From Rhineura floridana (taxonomy: Eukaryota > Chordata > Lepidosauria > Squamata > Rhineuridae), in NCBI RefSeq assembly GCF_030035675.1, contig NC_084485.1, positions 91,780,838-91,844,837 on the forward strand: a stretch of 64,000 nt of DNA, read 5' to 3'. The translations under genes and the position numbers were made by a program. How positions within the stretch are numbered: the stretch's first letter is position 1; each line of letters opens with the position of its first letter. Positions 24,101-31,544 of this stretch are shown here, piece after piece. Under the pieces are notes generated by a model. The model was not told the origin of the DNA and did no database searches. It saw only the letters and a list, made by a program, of their open reading frames with translations.

Positions 24101-24993
24101 TAGTGGATCCTGTTTCACAGGGGTTGACCTGGGCAGCATACTGGTCCCTTTCAGCTGATTCCATGTGTATTTAAGTACTGATTACTTCCGCTCTTTTAAT
24201 TTATATGAAACACCCATACCAAATGTGACAACTCTTATATAGAGTACAGAGGCAACAACCTTGCACTATCACCAAACTTCAGCTAATGATAAAGACTTCT
24301 GAAGACAAGTGAAGGAAACCAGGTGTAACCAGTAGGTATCAAGCATTCCAACTTTCTCTTGTTTGCTTCTCTCAAAGGACTGCTGGTTTCTCCCTAAATT
24401 ACCAAGAATCTCAATTACCACAAGTTCCCCTGGCATCCAAGAGTTGGCAGAAAATTTGATGGGAATTAAAAGGCTAATCAAAGAATAAATCATCAGGTCA
24501 CAAAGCACAGACTTCAAGGGTAAATACCAAGCAGAGTACAGTTTTTTTGTAAAAAGTCCTGGCTGGGCATCTGCCAGGACTGGCTTAAACTTAAGGAAGC
24601 CTTCCATTGCAAAGTGCTGGTAGATGGATCATGACATACTTATATAATTCAAGTCTGCTGGAGCAAAGTCTGCAAGTGAATTCTAAATGCAACTCAAATG
24701 TGAGTAATCAAAGGCACCACATCTCTACTCTTACCAGTATAAAAGAAAGGTACAAAGTATCCCCGCAGCATCTTTGAATCATAGTAACCCAACAACTACT
24801 TACGCAAACCAAATGGACTTAAGGTTTAAACATTCCAACTGGTACACACAGATTGGTGGAAAATATTTACGTACTTGTTTTGCAGTAGCGGCTGCCTGAC
24901 CCTTCACCTGGGGGGTTCTCCTGGGTCTTCTGCCAAGCATTTTGGCCTATCAATATCCAAATACTGCTGTTTTGCTGAGTCCGCAAAAGTTGC
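1..24993 (-). CDS. CC2D1B: CC2D1B gene, partial (5' part: 14 coding exons, 629 codons)
   Basis: Coiled-coil and C2 domain protein of the CC2D1/Lgd family. Family members bind the ESCRT-III subunit CHMP4 through DM14 repeats, act in endosomal sorting, and have been described as DNA-binding repressors. Coding exons, in transcript order: 24940-24875, 21408-21276, 16413-16313, 12694-12578, 11482-11351, 9421-9115, 8934-8810, 7863-7788, 6016-5906, 5580-5450, 4813-4741, 2953-2805, 2277-2082 and 171-1 (continues off the left edge). All junctions are GT-AG and in frame. DM14 repeats lie near residues 148-205, 292-350, 398-456 and 573-629. The C2 domain is off-window. The assignment to CC2D1B rather than the paralogue CC2D1A rests on similarity to human CC2D1B as I remember it and on ORC1 being the upstream neighbour in the same orientation. 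The ATG is supported by an in-frame TAG two codons upstream. Introns are repeat-rich but no exon is disrupted. Confidence 0.93.
228..300 (-). repeat. L2-type LINE 3' end fragment
   Basis: The minus strand carries a CCTGGGCTCCTGCTGGGAGG motif and GGAAGGGCGGGATGTAAATC followed by an A-rich tail, the common 3' terminus of squamate L2 LINEs. It sits in the CC2D1B intron just upstream of the DM14 repeat 4 exon. Confidence 0.7.
1019..1157. mobile_element. hAT-type palindromic MITE
   Basis: A short inverted-repeat element running from CATGGGTGGGGAATCTGTGG to CTCCAACCCCTG, with the familiar CTCCAGATGTTGTTGG arm. Flanking octamers CCCTACAG (1011-1018) and CCCTAGAG (1158-1165) agree at 7 of 8 positions, as expected of an aged 8-bp hAT target duplication. 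Confidence 0.85.
2082..2277 (-). CDS. CC2D1B: CC2D1B exon, linker before DM14 repeat 4 (residues 508-572)
   Basis: Encodes [20 protein letters not shown] and a Ser/Pro/Glu-rich linker ending KPFSPV. It is in frame with both neighbours; the acceptor is CACTAG and the donor GTAAGG. The linker is weakly conserved, so it is identified mainly by frame and position. Confidence 0.87.
2805..2953 (-). CDS. CC2D1B: CC2D1B exon with poly-glutamate tract (residues 459-507)
   Basis: Begins [20 protein letters not shown], matching the FPPIPGLES region of the family, and ends in a long run of Glu codons made by a GAG/GAA microsatellite (about 2805-2855). The reading frame stays open and the donor is GTTTGT. 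The pure tract is probably length-variable. Confidence 0.9.
3203..4290 (-). mobile_element. CR1 LINE, 5'-truncated (RT C-terminus and 3' end)
   Basis: The minus-strand reading frame 3982-3203 (259 codons, open) holds the CR1 reverse-transcriptase thumb and C-terminal region ([38 protein letters not shown]). The frame upstream (4294-3998) has [20 protein letters not shown] and the FADDTKLGG active-site motif. The 3' end carries the CR1 terminal repeat ATTCTATGATTCTATGA at about 3205-3222. The 5' end stops at a 60-bp tandem array. It lies inside a CC2D1B intron. Confidence 0.92.
4291..4470. repeat. 60-bp tandem array rich in CAGCTG
   Basis: Units at 4291-4350 and 4351-4410 are exactly 60 bp each and closely similar; a third, diverged unit follows. 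Each unit contains palindromic CAGCTG cores within GCTCCAGCTGA and TCAGCTGGAGC. It lies between a CR1 copy and a MITE-like terminus. Confidence 0.85.
4487..4572. mobile_element. Short MITE with AGTAGGGCCCCACT terminal inverted repeats
   Basis: The ends read AGTAGGGCCCCACT and AGTGGGGCCCTACT, exact inverted repeats. The inside is GC-rich with a GCGGTTTTCGCTTTTCAG segment. I recall similar elements from squamate genomes. The 60-bp array immediately to the left may be part of a longer member of the same family. Confidence 0.7.
4741..4813 (-). CDS. CC2D1B: CC2D1B exon, second half of DM14 repeat 3 (residues 434-457)
   Basis: Encodes [20 protein letters not shown] then PVPP, almost identical to the human segment. 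The acceptor is TTCACAG and the donor GTAAGT. Confidence 0.95.
5138..5217. repeat. Small palindromic repeat (TACTCAGAAGTAAGTC family)
   Basis: Contains CTACTCAGAAGTAAGTCTC and the inverse GCTTACTCCCAGGTAAGTGA. It is one of several copies in this window: 15436-15514, 20641-20708 (split), 44812-44892, 49618-49684, 52226-52320 and 55553-55625. A short non-autonomous DNA element is the likely nature. Confidence 0.65.
5450..5580 (-). CDS. CC2D1B: CC2D1B exon, first half of DM14 repeat 3 (residues 391-433)
   Basis: Encodes [20 protein letters not shown] and [15 protein letters not shown], closely matching DM14 repeat 3 of human CC2D1B. The donor is GTACAA after the Lys codon. The intron is at the same position within the repeat as in repeats 1 and 2. 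Confidence 0.95.
5630..5760. mobile_element. hAT-type palindromic MITE
   Basis: The same family as the MITE at 1019-1157 (GGGGTGGAGAACATG, AACAACATCTGGAGG, CCCCACCTG). It is flanked by a perfect direct repeat CTTTAACC at 5622-5629 and 5761-5768. Confidence 0.8.
5906..6016 (-). CDS. CC2D1B: CC2D1B exon, linker (residues 354-389)
   Basis: Encodes a Pro/Thr/Ser-rich linker ([17 protein letters not shown], then [14 protein letters not shown]) between DM14 repeats 2 and 3. The acceptor TTTTTCAG and donor GTAAGA are both strong, and the phases match the neighbouring exons. Confidence 0.9.
6321..6404. repeat. Imperfect inverted repeat
   Basis: The arm at 6321-6352 (CCTTGAAAAATACATAGAGC...) pairs with 6375-6404 (GCTCTATGTGCTTTTCAAGG), with a few mismatches and a loop of about 22 bases. 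Probably the core of a short MITE; related sequence (AAACATAGAGCTGAAAAG) is present near 44729. Confidence 0.55.
7788..7863 (-). CDS. CC2D1B: CC2D1B exon, second half of DM14 repeat 2 (residues 328-352)
   Basis: Encodes [20 protein letters not shown] then PPAPQ, aligning with the VLEALEKGQPVDLSAMPPAP segment recalled from human CC2D1B. The acceptor is CTTTTAG and the donor GTAAGA. Confidence 0.93.
8471..8708. mobile_element. Palindromic MITE of about 240 bp
   Basis: The left end TATGTTACATTCACTATGGG and the right end CCCATGGTGAAGGTAACATA are inverted repeats. The similarity continues inward (CCCAGCCATTTACTG with TGGCTGGGA; GTGAGTCAGACCATT with AATGGCTCTGACTCA), so almost the whole element folds on itself. 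It lies in a CC2D1B intron just downstream of the DM14 repeat 2 front-half exon. Confidence 0.75.
8810..8934 (-). CDS. CC2D1B: CC2D1B exon, first half of DM14 repeat 2 (residues 287-327)
   Basis: Encodes [20 protein letters not shown] and AKEYMRTGK, the front half of DM14 repeat 2. The acceptor is CTTATACAG and the donor GTGAGG. As with repeat 1, the exon stops after the conserved Lys. Confidence 0.94.
9115..9421 (-). CDS. CC2D1B: CC2D1B exon, end of DM14 repeat 1 and linker (residues 184-285)
   Basis: Begins [19 protein letters not shown] and MPPPVASGK, the back half of DM14 repeat 1, followed by a Ser/Glu-rich disordered linker. It ends one base into a codon before the donor GTAAGT. This is the longest exon in the visible part. 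Confidence 0.93.
10100..10235. mobile_element. hAT-type palindromic MITE
   Basis: CAGCAATGGGGAACCTAC at one end and GGTTCTCCTCCCCTG at the other, with TGTTGTTGGACTGCAACTCC and GAGTTGTAGTCTTGCAACAT in the arms. The flanking octamers match only partly, which fits an older copy. Confidence 0.75.
11351..11482 (-). CDS. CC2D1B: CC2D1B exon, first half of DM14 repeat 1 (residues 140-183)
   Basis: Encodes [30 protein letters not shown]: the two-helix front half of DM14 repeat 1, a CHMP4-binding module in the family. The exon ends exactly after the conserved Lys. The acceptor follows a long T-rich tract (TTCCTTGAG) and the donor is GTATGT. Confidence 0.93.
12182..12315. mobile_element. hAT-type palindromic MITE
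   Basis: Diverged copy with GGCTATGTGGCTCACCAGAT at the left and CAGCAAAATCTGGAGGGTCA at the right, ending near CCCTTG. It lies in the CC2D1B intron before the DM14 repeat 1 exon. Confidence 0.7.
12578..12694 (-). CDS. CC2D1B: CC2D1B exon (residues 101-139)
   Basis: Begins [14 protein letters not shown], matching the TELQEVLG segment of the human protein, then a low-complexity linker. It is in phase 0 at both ends, with acceptor CTCTAG and donor GTAAGG. Confidence 0.92.
13171..15425 (-). mobile_element. RTE/BovB LINE, 5'-truncated and decayed
   Basis: The minus-strand frame 15334-14591 (247 codons) reads like the BovB ORF between endonuclease and [37 protein letters not shown], and [22 protein letters not shown] pieces follow in other frames ([55 protein letters not shown]) and then the C-terminal part ([20 protein letters not shown]). 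The 3' end has the BovB signature around ACTTGTGGCGACCCTATGAA and a (TTG)n stretch at 13171. Traces of the endonuclease end ([10 protein letters not shown]) extend to about 15400. Not functional. Confidence 0.93.
15436..15514. repeat. Small palindromic repeat
   Basis: CAATCTTGTGCACAATTATA and TAATTGTACACAAGATTGCA form the two arms, with the GTCCCAGTGAAGCCTATGGG core typical of the same family as 5138-5217. Confidence 0.65.
16313..16413 (-). CDS. CC2D1B: CC2D1B exon (residues 68-100)
   Basis: Encodes [17 protein letters not shown] followed by an acidic run, equivalent to the PMAHIEKLAADCMRD segment recalled from human CC2D1B. The acceptor is TTCTCCAG and the donor GTATAT. The split codon with the previous exon reads Thr. 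Confidence 0.92.
16537..16915 (-). mobile_element. tRNA-derived SINE with BovB-like 3' end (long variant)
   Basis: On the minus strand a B-box-like GAGTTCAAATCCCC lies near the 5' end. The 3' end carries the shared BovB/Sauria SINE tail (GGGTCGCCATAAGTTGGGAT, ACTTGAAGGCAGT). It is longer than a standard Sauria SINE because of extra central sequence rich in GCC/CAG. Confidence 0.75.
17125..17215 (+). repeat. L2-type LINE 3' end fragment
   Basis: GCCGCCCTGGGCTCCTACTG then GGAAGGGCGGGATATA and an ATGA-rich tail, the squamate L2 terminus. Confidence 0.75.
17228..17956 (-). mobile_element. CR1 LINE 3' fragment
   Basis: Minus-strand CR1 C-terminal region and 3' end, clearly related to the copy at 3203-4290 but older: several internal deletions and no long open frame. 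The 3' terminus is at about 17228-17260 (GGCCCCATCCAACTCTATGA). Confidence 0.88.
18370..18450 (+). repeat. L2-type LINE 3' end fragment
   Basis: TTGTAAGCCACCCTGAGTGA followed by AGGATGGGAGATAAATCC and an AT-rich tail. Confidence 0.65.
18871..19252. mobile_element. Palindromic MITE with TTTAGTRCTACATG arms
   Basis: The left arm (TGCATGTAACACTAAACCAT, AGTTTAGTACTACATGCAC) is inverted at the right end (GTGTAGCACTAAATCCTG, TTTTAGCATTATGTGCGAG). It lies in a CC2D1B intron. Superfamily not determined. Confidence 0.55.
20641..21145. mobile_element. Small palindromic repeat split by a hAT-like element
   Basis: GCTGCAATCCCTTGCCTGG...GTCCCACTGAGCTCAATGG (20641-20708) is the left part of the same small repeat family as 5138-5217. 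Its end, TAGGATTGTACTGTAA, resumes at about 21131. Between them is a hAT-like element of about 420 bp (20710-21126) starting CAGGGGTGGGAGTCCT. The flanking GTGTACAG and ACGTATAG may be an eroded duplication. Confidence 0.6.
20710..21126. mobile_element. Non-autonomous hAT-like element (ACTTTTGCCTC family), copy 1
   Basis: Contains CTCCACACCCTCCTCAAGTG, CTTTTGCCTGGCTGGAATG and CACATCTGTTGCTCCACCCA. Related copies lie at 49712-49920 (short) and 53711-54108, sharing TCCTCAA(C/G)TGCTTTTGC and AGAGTCACAT(C/T)CATTGCTC. No coding capacity. Confidence 0.65.
21276..21408 (-). CDS. CC2D1B: CC2D1B exon (residues 23-66)
   Basis: Encodes the conserved acidic N-terminal segment beginning [12 protein letters not shown] and containing [12 protein letters not shown], a hallmark of CC2D1 proteins. 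It starts in phase 0 after a CAG acceptor and ends one base into a codon before the donor GTAAGC. Confidence 0.93.
21985..22170 (-). mobile_element. MIR/CORE-type SINE with L2-like tail
   Basis: The minus strand reads through AACTTGGGCCAATCACTATG and CTAACCTGTCTCCCAGGG to GTATACCACCCTAAACTC and TTTGGAGGAAGAGCAGAC, the usual order of a CORE-SINE ending in an L2 3' tail. Diverged. Confidence 0.55.
23505..23536. repeat. ATT/ATC simple repeat
   Basis: Trinucleotide run TTATTATTATTATTATCATC continuing as CATCATC, in the first large CC2D1B intron. The surrounding intron (about 22.2-24.87 kb) shows no recognisable gene or repeat apart from this. Confidence 0.85.
24875..24993 (-). CDS. CC2D1B: CC2D1B exon with start codon (residues 1-22) and short 5' UTR
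   Basis: The ATG is at 24940-24938. The encoded start [14 protein letters not shown] is basic and resembles the human CC2D1B N-terminus. An in-frame TAG at 24949-24947 fixes the start. The exon ends with a complete codon at 24875, followed by the donor GTACGT. A splice acceptor (TCTGTAG) immediately before 24993 suggests that more 5' UTR lies in an upstream non-coding exon. Bases 24941-24993 are UTR. Confidence 0.9.
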
Positions 24994-25378
24994 CTACAGA
25001 CAATAATACCCAAACATAACAGACAGAAACAACATATAGAAATTCCCTGTTAGAAAATACAAAAAGCCCTGACTGGAAACCAAGTTAAAAACAACAACCA
25101 GCTGAGCAATCAGGTTAACTCGCCACTGCGGATTTCATGTTTCTGTTCTATTATTTATTACAAGATGTATGAAAATTTTCTTTAATAAAATAATAAAAGA
25201 TGCCAGTTTGCTGCCACCCTCTACAATAGTCACTGTCATGAAATTGTAAAATGGTCTAAAATGCTTTTTGCAACATGGCTCAGATGCAGAGAATTGTTGG
25301 GATTTCATCTTGGGAGGAGATGGGCCTCTGTGTGAGTGGAAAACTTTTAAGTTTTGTTTCTCAGCTGCCACTAATTAA
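24994..25378. other. Region with no recognisable feature
   Basis: Immediately upstream of the CC2D1B start-codon exon; probably part of its first intron. AT-rich, with no open reading frame of note and no repeat I recognise. Confidence 0.5.
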
Positions 25379-25379
25379 G

Positions 25380-26390
25380 AGCTGGAGAAGCAGCACCTGG
25401 TTATCTCTGTTATCTCTTGAGAGCCTGGTACTCAAGGCCAAGCGGGCCTGAGAAGAGTTGAGATCAGGACAGGAGGGGGGCCTGCTAAGGCGCAAAAAGT
25501 GAAGAAGCTTCAGGAAAATTACTTCATTAGAAAGCCTCCTGATTGGCTGAATCACTGTGAACTGTTGCTAGGGATTTTTCCTTAAGTATAGGGGGTGACA
25601 CCTATAGTCTTGGTTCCCCTGGGTTCCATCTAGACGTGTGGTTACCTGAGTGGGGTTCCACTGCCTTCACTACCCTACTTATGTCTCTCTGAGGAGAAAT
25701 GAGATTTACAACAACTACCTCTTCAAATAAGTAGAATAGCTCAGTCAGTTTTGTTATTTTTGGTTGTGTCTGAACTCTTGTATGTCTTACCTAAATCCCT
25801 GGTTGGATGTGGGTTTTGAGGAATTGTTTTGCTGCTATTAACTGTGCACTTATATTTTTATTAATAAAGCTACTTCTTATTTACCCTGGTGTGTTCATTG
25901 AGCGAGAATAACTTTGGTTCTGAATCTGGCACCTTGACCACTGACCACAAACTACCAAGAGTGTGTTTTGGCTTTACCTGAGGGCTTCTGGACGAGGAGT
26001 GCCTGTGTGGCCCTTGTCCTTAGGAATCCTTGGTTTACCTACATCTGGGCTCTGGGTTTCCCTGACTCAGAGTGTGAACCAGTAGAAGGGGTGGTGGCAG
26101 CCTATCTTCTACCTTGCAGGGTTGGTGTTGCTTTGCACAGTGTTGGCAAGGGGAAATTGGGTTCCGGATCAATTACCCAGGGTGAGGAATTGGGTCCGAA
26201 GCATGAACCTGGCACCCATGGGGTGGAGGTCAACAGTCATAATTACAAGAGGCATTGTCCCCCACCCTGTTTCTCTAGTCAAAGCACAAGTGGAAAAGCT
26301 GGACACTGCTGCTTCTGGAAGATATTGCCTGGGCTGCCCTACATCAAAATAAATGGGAACAAGCCACTGCTGTCTTTTAGATTATGACCA
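25380..26390 (+). mobile_element. Possible LTR-element fossil
   Basis: A block without coding homology that resembles a long terminal repeat plus adjoining leader: an AATAAA signal at about 25862 within a transcription-end-like context, followed by a stretch of moderate GC. No paired repeat and no gag, pol or env similarity were seen. Broken, family undetermined; it could equally be unique intron sequence. Confidence 0.25.
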
Positions 26391-26499
26391 CCCAGTAGTT
26401 CAAAAATGAAATAACAAGGGACATCCTGAAACTCAATATTGTCTACAAACTATATGCACTGACCAGGAAGTCCTGCCAACAAGATAATGCCAAAAGGGG

Positions 26500-28808
26500 G
26501 ATGGGAAAAAGGAGTAGAGCACATATTTGTATGCATTAAAGACAGAGGTTCAATTGTGGACAATTGCTAAGAAAATCCAAACCAGTCACAATTTACTTCA
26601 AAAGAGGAAAGTTCCTAAAAATGAGGAGATTGGTAAAAATGAAGTTGAAAGGGGATGTGAAGAGGTTTAAATCTCTCCAGAATGCTTGGAGTTGTTCAAA
26701 ACCACCGTAGAAGCTTATCTAGAATGTTTACTGCAGATCAGTAAAGGGAGGATGCTGGTGTGGTTAATCAGCAGAGTCAAGGAAGCTATTACAGGCAAGA
26801 AGGCTTCCTTCAGAAAATGGCAGTCTAGTCCAAATGAGGAGAACTAAAGGAACACAAACTTTGGCAAAAGAAATGCAAGCAGACAATAATGGATGCAACA
26901 AAACAATTTGAGGAACACAGCGCTAAAAACAAAAACTTAACAAGAAAAATTATTTAAATACTGTAGTAGCAGGAGACTAGCTAGTGAGATGGTTGGACCT
27001 TTAGACAACAAGGAAGTCAAAGGTGTGACAAAGGTAGAAAAGGAGATTGCAAAGAAGATAAATAAATTATTTGCATCTGTCTTCACAGCAGAAGGCACAG
27101 GGCAGATTCCTGTGCCTGAACTTTCTTGGGAAAGGAGTCTGAAAAACTGGGGCAAATAACGATGACAAGATATGAAGTTCTAGGCTTTACTGACAGATTA
27201 AAAACTGACAGATCACTGGGTCTGGATGAGATTCTCCTGAGAGTTTTTAAATAACTCAAATGTGAAATTGCTGATCTTCTAACAAAAATAGGTAACATCC
27301 TAAAATCAGTCTCCACACCTGAGGACTGGGAAGTGGTCAATGTTGCACCAATTTTTAAACAGGGATCCAGAGGGCATTTGGGAAATTACAGGGCAATTAG
27401 CTTAATATCTGTTCTAGGAAAACTGGCAGAAAGCATTACTGAAGACAGAATTACCAAGTATATAGAAAAACAAGTCTTGCTGAAAAAGAATCGGAATGGC
27501 TTCTGCAAGGGTAAGTCCTTCTCGTTAACCTTTTAGAGTTTTTTGACATTGCCAACAAGCATACAGATAGAGGTGATCCAATCAGCATTGTGTACTTAAA
27601 CTTCCAAAGAGCTTTTGATAAAGGACCTCACCAAAGACTTCTGAGTAAGTCATGGAATAAAAGGATCAGTAATTGGTTAAGAAATAAGAAGCAGAGTGTA
27701 AGAATAAACGGGCAATTCTCCCAACAGAGGAATTTAGAAAGTGGTGTCCCCCAAGGATCGGTATTGGGACCTGTGCTTTTTAATTTGTTCATTAATGATC
27801 TAGAGGTAGGGTACAAACAGCAAGATACCCAAGTTTGCTGATAATACCAAATTGTTCAAGGTTTAGTCAAAATGAAAAGGGATTGCAAGGCATTCCAAAA
27901 GGATTTCGCTAAACTGGGTGACTGGGCAATAAAATGACAAACGCAATTCAATGTAAGCAAGTGTGAAGTATTTCACATTGGGGCAAAAAATCCTAGTAGA
28001 GTCTGAAATGGTGGTGACTGATCAGGAATAAAACCTTGGGGTCATAGGGGATAGCTCAATGAAGATGTTGGCCCAGTGTTACATATCTGTGAAAAAGTTG
28101 AATTCCATGTTAGGGATCATTAGGAAAGGGACTAAAAGTAAAACTGTCAATACCCTGATGCCATTACACATATCTCTGGTGAGATGCACTTGGAATACTG
28201 TGTACAATTTTGGTCGCCTCTCACTGTAGAGGTGGAAAAGATTTGAAAAGAGGCCATCAAAATAATCAAAGGGCTGGAGAAATTCTCTGATGAAGAAACA
28301 TTAAAACATTTGGGGCTTATTAGTTTAGGGAAAAAAGGGATGAAGGGGTGACAAGACAGAGGTGTATAAAATTATGTATGGGGTGGAGAAAATGGTTAAG
28401 AAAACCTTTTTCTCTCTCTCTCATAATACTAGAACTCAGGGCCATCCAATGAAGTTGAACGCTGGAAGTTTTAAGACAGACAAAAGAAAGTGCTTCTTCA
28501 CACAATGCATAGTTACAACTATGGAATTCACTCCCTCAAGATGTAATGATGACCACAAACTTGGGATGGCTTTAAAAAAAGAATTAGACAAATTCAATGG
28601 CTACTAGCCAAGATGGCTATGTTCTATCCCCAATGTCGGCAGCAGAATGCCTCTGAATACAAGTTGCTGGGAATCACAACCTGGGAGAGTGCTGTTACAC
28701 TCGGCTTCTGCTTACAGGCTCCCCAGACAAAGCTGACTGGCACTGTGAGAAGAGGATGCTGGACTAGATGGGCCTTTGGCCTGATCCAGCAGCCAGACTC
28801 TTCTTATC
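26500..28808 (+). mobile_element. CR1 LINE, old copy with 3' end
   Basis: RT pieces occur on the plus strand in several frames: [56 protein letters not shown], then [20 protein letters not shown]. Many stops separate them, so this is an inactive and fairly old copy. The 3' UTR (GGCTACTAGCCAAGATGGCT ... GGATGCTGGACTAGATGGGC ... CTTCTTAT) is a common squamate CR1 terminus. It lies in the probable CC2D1B first intron. Confidence 0.85.
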
Positions 28809-28834
28809 CCAATGATCTGAACCAGTATAAAGAA

Positions 28835-29390
28835 GCTTCTTATGTTCAGATGTGTAGGCGTGCCTTCATATTTACTCTGCGATACGAGAACAGACCCTCC
28901 AACATACCTCCTGAGGAATACCCATTTCTTACTTCACGTGCCCCAAGGCTGAGCTGTGGCATTCAAAATCAGTTCCAAGCCTTATCCTGGATCAAACTGA
29001 GCTCTGCAGCTCAAGCAAAGAGGATGGCCGCTGACATGCCCCCGCACCCAGTTACTGCTGCTCTGGGGCATCAATTGGGCTCAGCAGTTTGACCTGCCTC
29101 CTCTCCCCAGTACCATTAACTCAAAAAGTCGCCCCAATCACGTTCGTCAGTCAGAGACTGCATAATGGTTTGCTTGTATGAAACGACCATCACAGCTGCC
29201 CCCACGCAACAGGGAGAACTTTTATTATCAGCTGACATAAAATACAATACACTTCTGTAAAGGCTGGTCAGACGATCGGTTACGAGACGACTGATGTGCC
29301 TGCACGCGTGAATAGACACTGCTCTGGGTCAAAGCAGAAAACTAGGCTCATCCGCCAGCAACTGATCACAACACCCCCCCACACACACCT
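28835..29390. other. Region without recognised elements
   Basis: Between the old CR1 copy and the CpG-rich block. No repeat or conserved reading frame recognised. CpG density rises towards the right. Confidence 0.4.
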
Positions 29391-29394
29391 GTTT

Positions 29395-29870
29395 TCTAGG
29401 GCGCAATCCTGCCAGAGAAGGCAAAGAAGTGGGAGGAGCCGGGTTATGCTCAGTTAACAACAAACCTTTTTCCACTGAGGAGGAACCACGGCAGCTGCCC
29501 CCCTTTCTCGGACGTCAGGGAGGGGGAGAAAGATGGGGAAGGCTGTTACCCTGCCAAGACGGGCGGCGCCCGAAGGTACAACTCCACCTCTCGCCGCAGC
29601 CGACGGGCTCCAGCACGGGAGACAGGAAGCCGCGGTCCCAAAGAGACGCGCACTTTCCCCGCCTACTCCGGCTCAGCTAGGGGCTGCACCAAGGGGCCCA
29701 GTAACGCGCAGGCGCGGAGGTTTATTTATTTATTAAAAGCGCGAGAGCAGATAGGCCGAAGGGGGCGGAGTCAGGAGCCGAAAGAAGTACGCGCAGGGGT
29801 AACGGGCGCTTTGAAACGAGACTTGTTGAGGTGCGACTGCTGTAGGTCCCGGTAGCGTAGAGCTGGGGGA
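29395..29870 (-). promoter_or_regulatory. CC2D1B: CpG island, probable CC2D1B promoter and first exon
   Basis: This is the only CpG-dense block in the window. It holds an NRF1-like GCGCAGGCGC at 29706-29715, a GC box GGGGGCGGAG at 29761-29770 and a second GCGCAGG at 29791. On the minus strand, GGCAGG followed by GTAACA near 29550 is a plausible donor for a non-coding first exon, to be joined to the acceptor before 24993. The direction is inferred from CC2D1B being the only gene whose 5' end lies nearby. Bidirectional activity cannot be excluded. A TTTATTTATTTATT interruption lies at about 29722. Confidence 0.7.
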
Positions 29871-29884
29871 GCTGCCTCTCTTTG

Positions 29885-29945
29885 TAGCCTACCTAAGTGG
29901 GCTCCTTCTGGGTGGAAGGGCGAGGTATGAATTTAATAATAAATA
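29885..29945 (+). repeat. L2-type LINE 3' end fragment
   Basis: GTGGGCTCCTTCTGGGTGGA, AGGGCGAGGTATGAATTTA and an AATA-rich tail, abutting the CpG island. Confidence 0.65.
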
Positions 29946-30214
29946 AGTGGCTGTTTTGCCATTGCATTTTCTTTTCCTGTTATGATATACAAATAGGTAT
30001 GATTCTCTTGAACCGAGGCAAGACACCAAGCCTGCGGACCCACAGCAGGTAATTAGTCTGGGAACAGGTGATTCCAGCTCCGTCACTGCAAGCCCATAGT
30101 GCCTGCTCGGAAGCAAGCTTCATTGACCAGGTAAGGATGTATAGAATTGTAGCCCATGAGGCTTTTGCCAATTTAGGGCTGATGTGCTCCTCCATTAGTG
30201 TGGAGATTCACAGT

Positions 30215-30400
30215 ACTCTCCGTATGGCAATAGTTCAATGGTAAAGCCAAAGGTCACAGGGTCAATCCCCAGCATCAGGCAGGGCTGGGAGATTTCCCTA
30301 TCTGAAACCCTGGAGAGTCACTGCTAGCCACTGTAGATGATACGGAGTTAGATAGACCAGTGGTTTGGTTCAGTATAAGGCAGTGTCCTATATGTCCTCT
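30215..30400 (+). mobile_element. tRNA-derived SINE
   Basis: A B-box-like GGTCACAGGGTCAATCCCC near the 5' end, then the body CTGAAACCCTGGAGAGTCAC and the terminal GTTCAGTATAAGGCAGTGTC. Of the same family as 35460-35650. Confidence 0.8.
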
Positions 30401-30639
30401 TACTACTGAAATGCAGTGGTGAAGTCCCTTATTTATAGATTATAAGCTGCTGATTGAAGTACCATTATTTTTGATGGCACTGAATTGCACTGCATTATTT
30501 TGTTACATAGCAAAATGCCAGCAATCTCTACACAACAGGAATGTTAACATGTCACCTCCTTCAAAAACAACTATTAGCAGATAGACATGAAGGCACTTCC
30601 TATAATATAAAACCTACCCATCCAAAGAGTGCATAAAAG

Positions 30640-31544
30640 TAGTAATGGGGGATTTCAATTATCCCGATATCTGTTGGGAGACAAATTCTGCCAAATACGG
30701 CCCCTCCAAGAAATTTCTGACTTGTGTTGGAGATAACTTCCTCCTACAGAAAGTGGAGGAAGCAACCAGAGGATCACCTGTCCTGGACTTGATTCTAACC
30801 AATAGAGATGATTTGGTGGATGAAGTGGCAGTTACGGGAACTCGGGGGGGGGGGAGTGACCACACCATACTTGAATTCTTGATTTTAACAGAAGCAAAAG
30901 CTGAGAGTAGCCGTACACGCACCCTGGACTTCAGGAAAGCTGATTTTAATAAACTCAGAACAATTGTAAGTATGGTTCCATGGCAAGCCACCCTAATGAG
31001 AAAAGGAGTCCAAGATGGGTGGGGGTTTCTAAAACAGGAAATTCTAAAAGAGCAATGGCAAGCAATTCCAACAAGGAAAAAAGGGGGGAAACAACAGAAG
31101 AAGCCAATGTGGCTTCACAAAAAGCTTAGAGACAACCTGAAAACAAAAAAGGACACATACAGGAAGTGAAAAGAAGGCCAGGCTACAAAGGAAGAGTACA
31201 GGCAGGTATCACAGAATTGCTGGGATGGTGTCAGGAAGGCTAAAGCTGAGAATGAGCTGAGGCTAGCAAGGGATGCTAAAAGCAAAAAAAAAAGCTTTCT
31301 TCAGGTATGTCCATAGTAAAAGACAGAGAAAAGAAATGGTGGCACAGCTACTCAATGAGGATGGCAAATTGGTAACAGATGACAAAGAAAAGGCAGAAGT
31401 CCTCAATTCCTACTTTGGCTCAGTCTTCTCCCCAAAAAGGATCTGTGACCCTCCTGGGAAACATGAAGACATGGTCAAGGAATACCTAATCACTTTGAAC
31501 GAGTTCAAATCGGCAGGGCCTGATAAACTGCATCCTAGAGTATT
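30640..31544 (+). mobile_element. CR1 LINE, 5' part (endonuclease C-terminus to RT start)
   Basis: The open frame 30645-31169 encodes the end of the CR1 endonuclease (GDFNYPDICWE, SPVLDLILTNRDDLVDEVAV, GGSDHTILEF) and linker. A second frame holds EVLNSYFGSVFSPKRICDPP and FKSAGPDKLHPRVF, the beginning of RT. The copy is interrupted at 31544 by an L2 and continues at about 33605. Confidence 0.92.
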
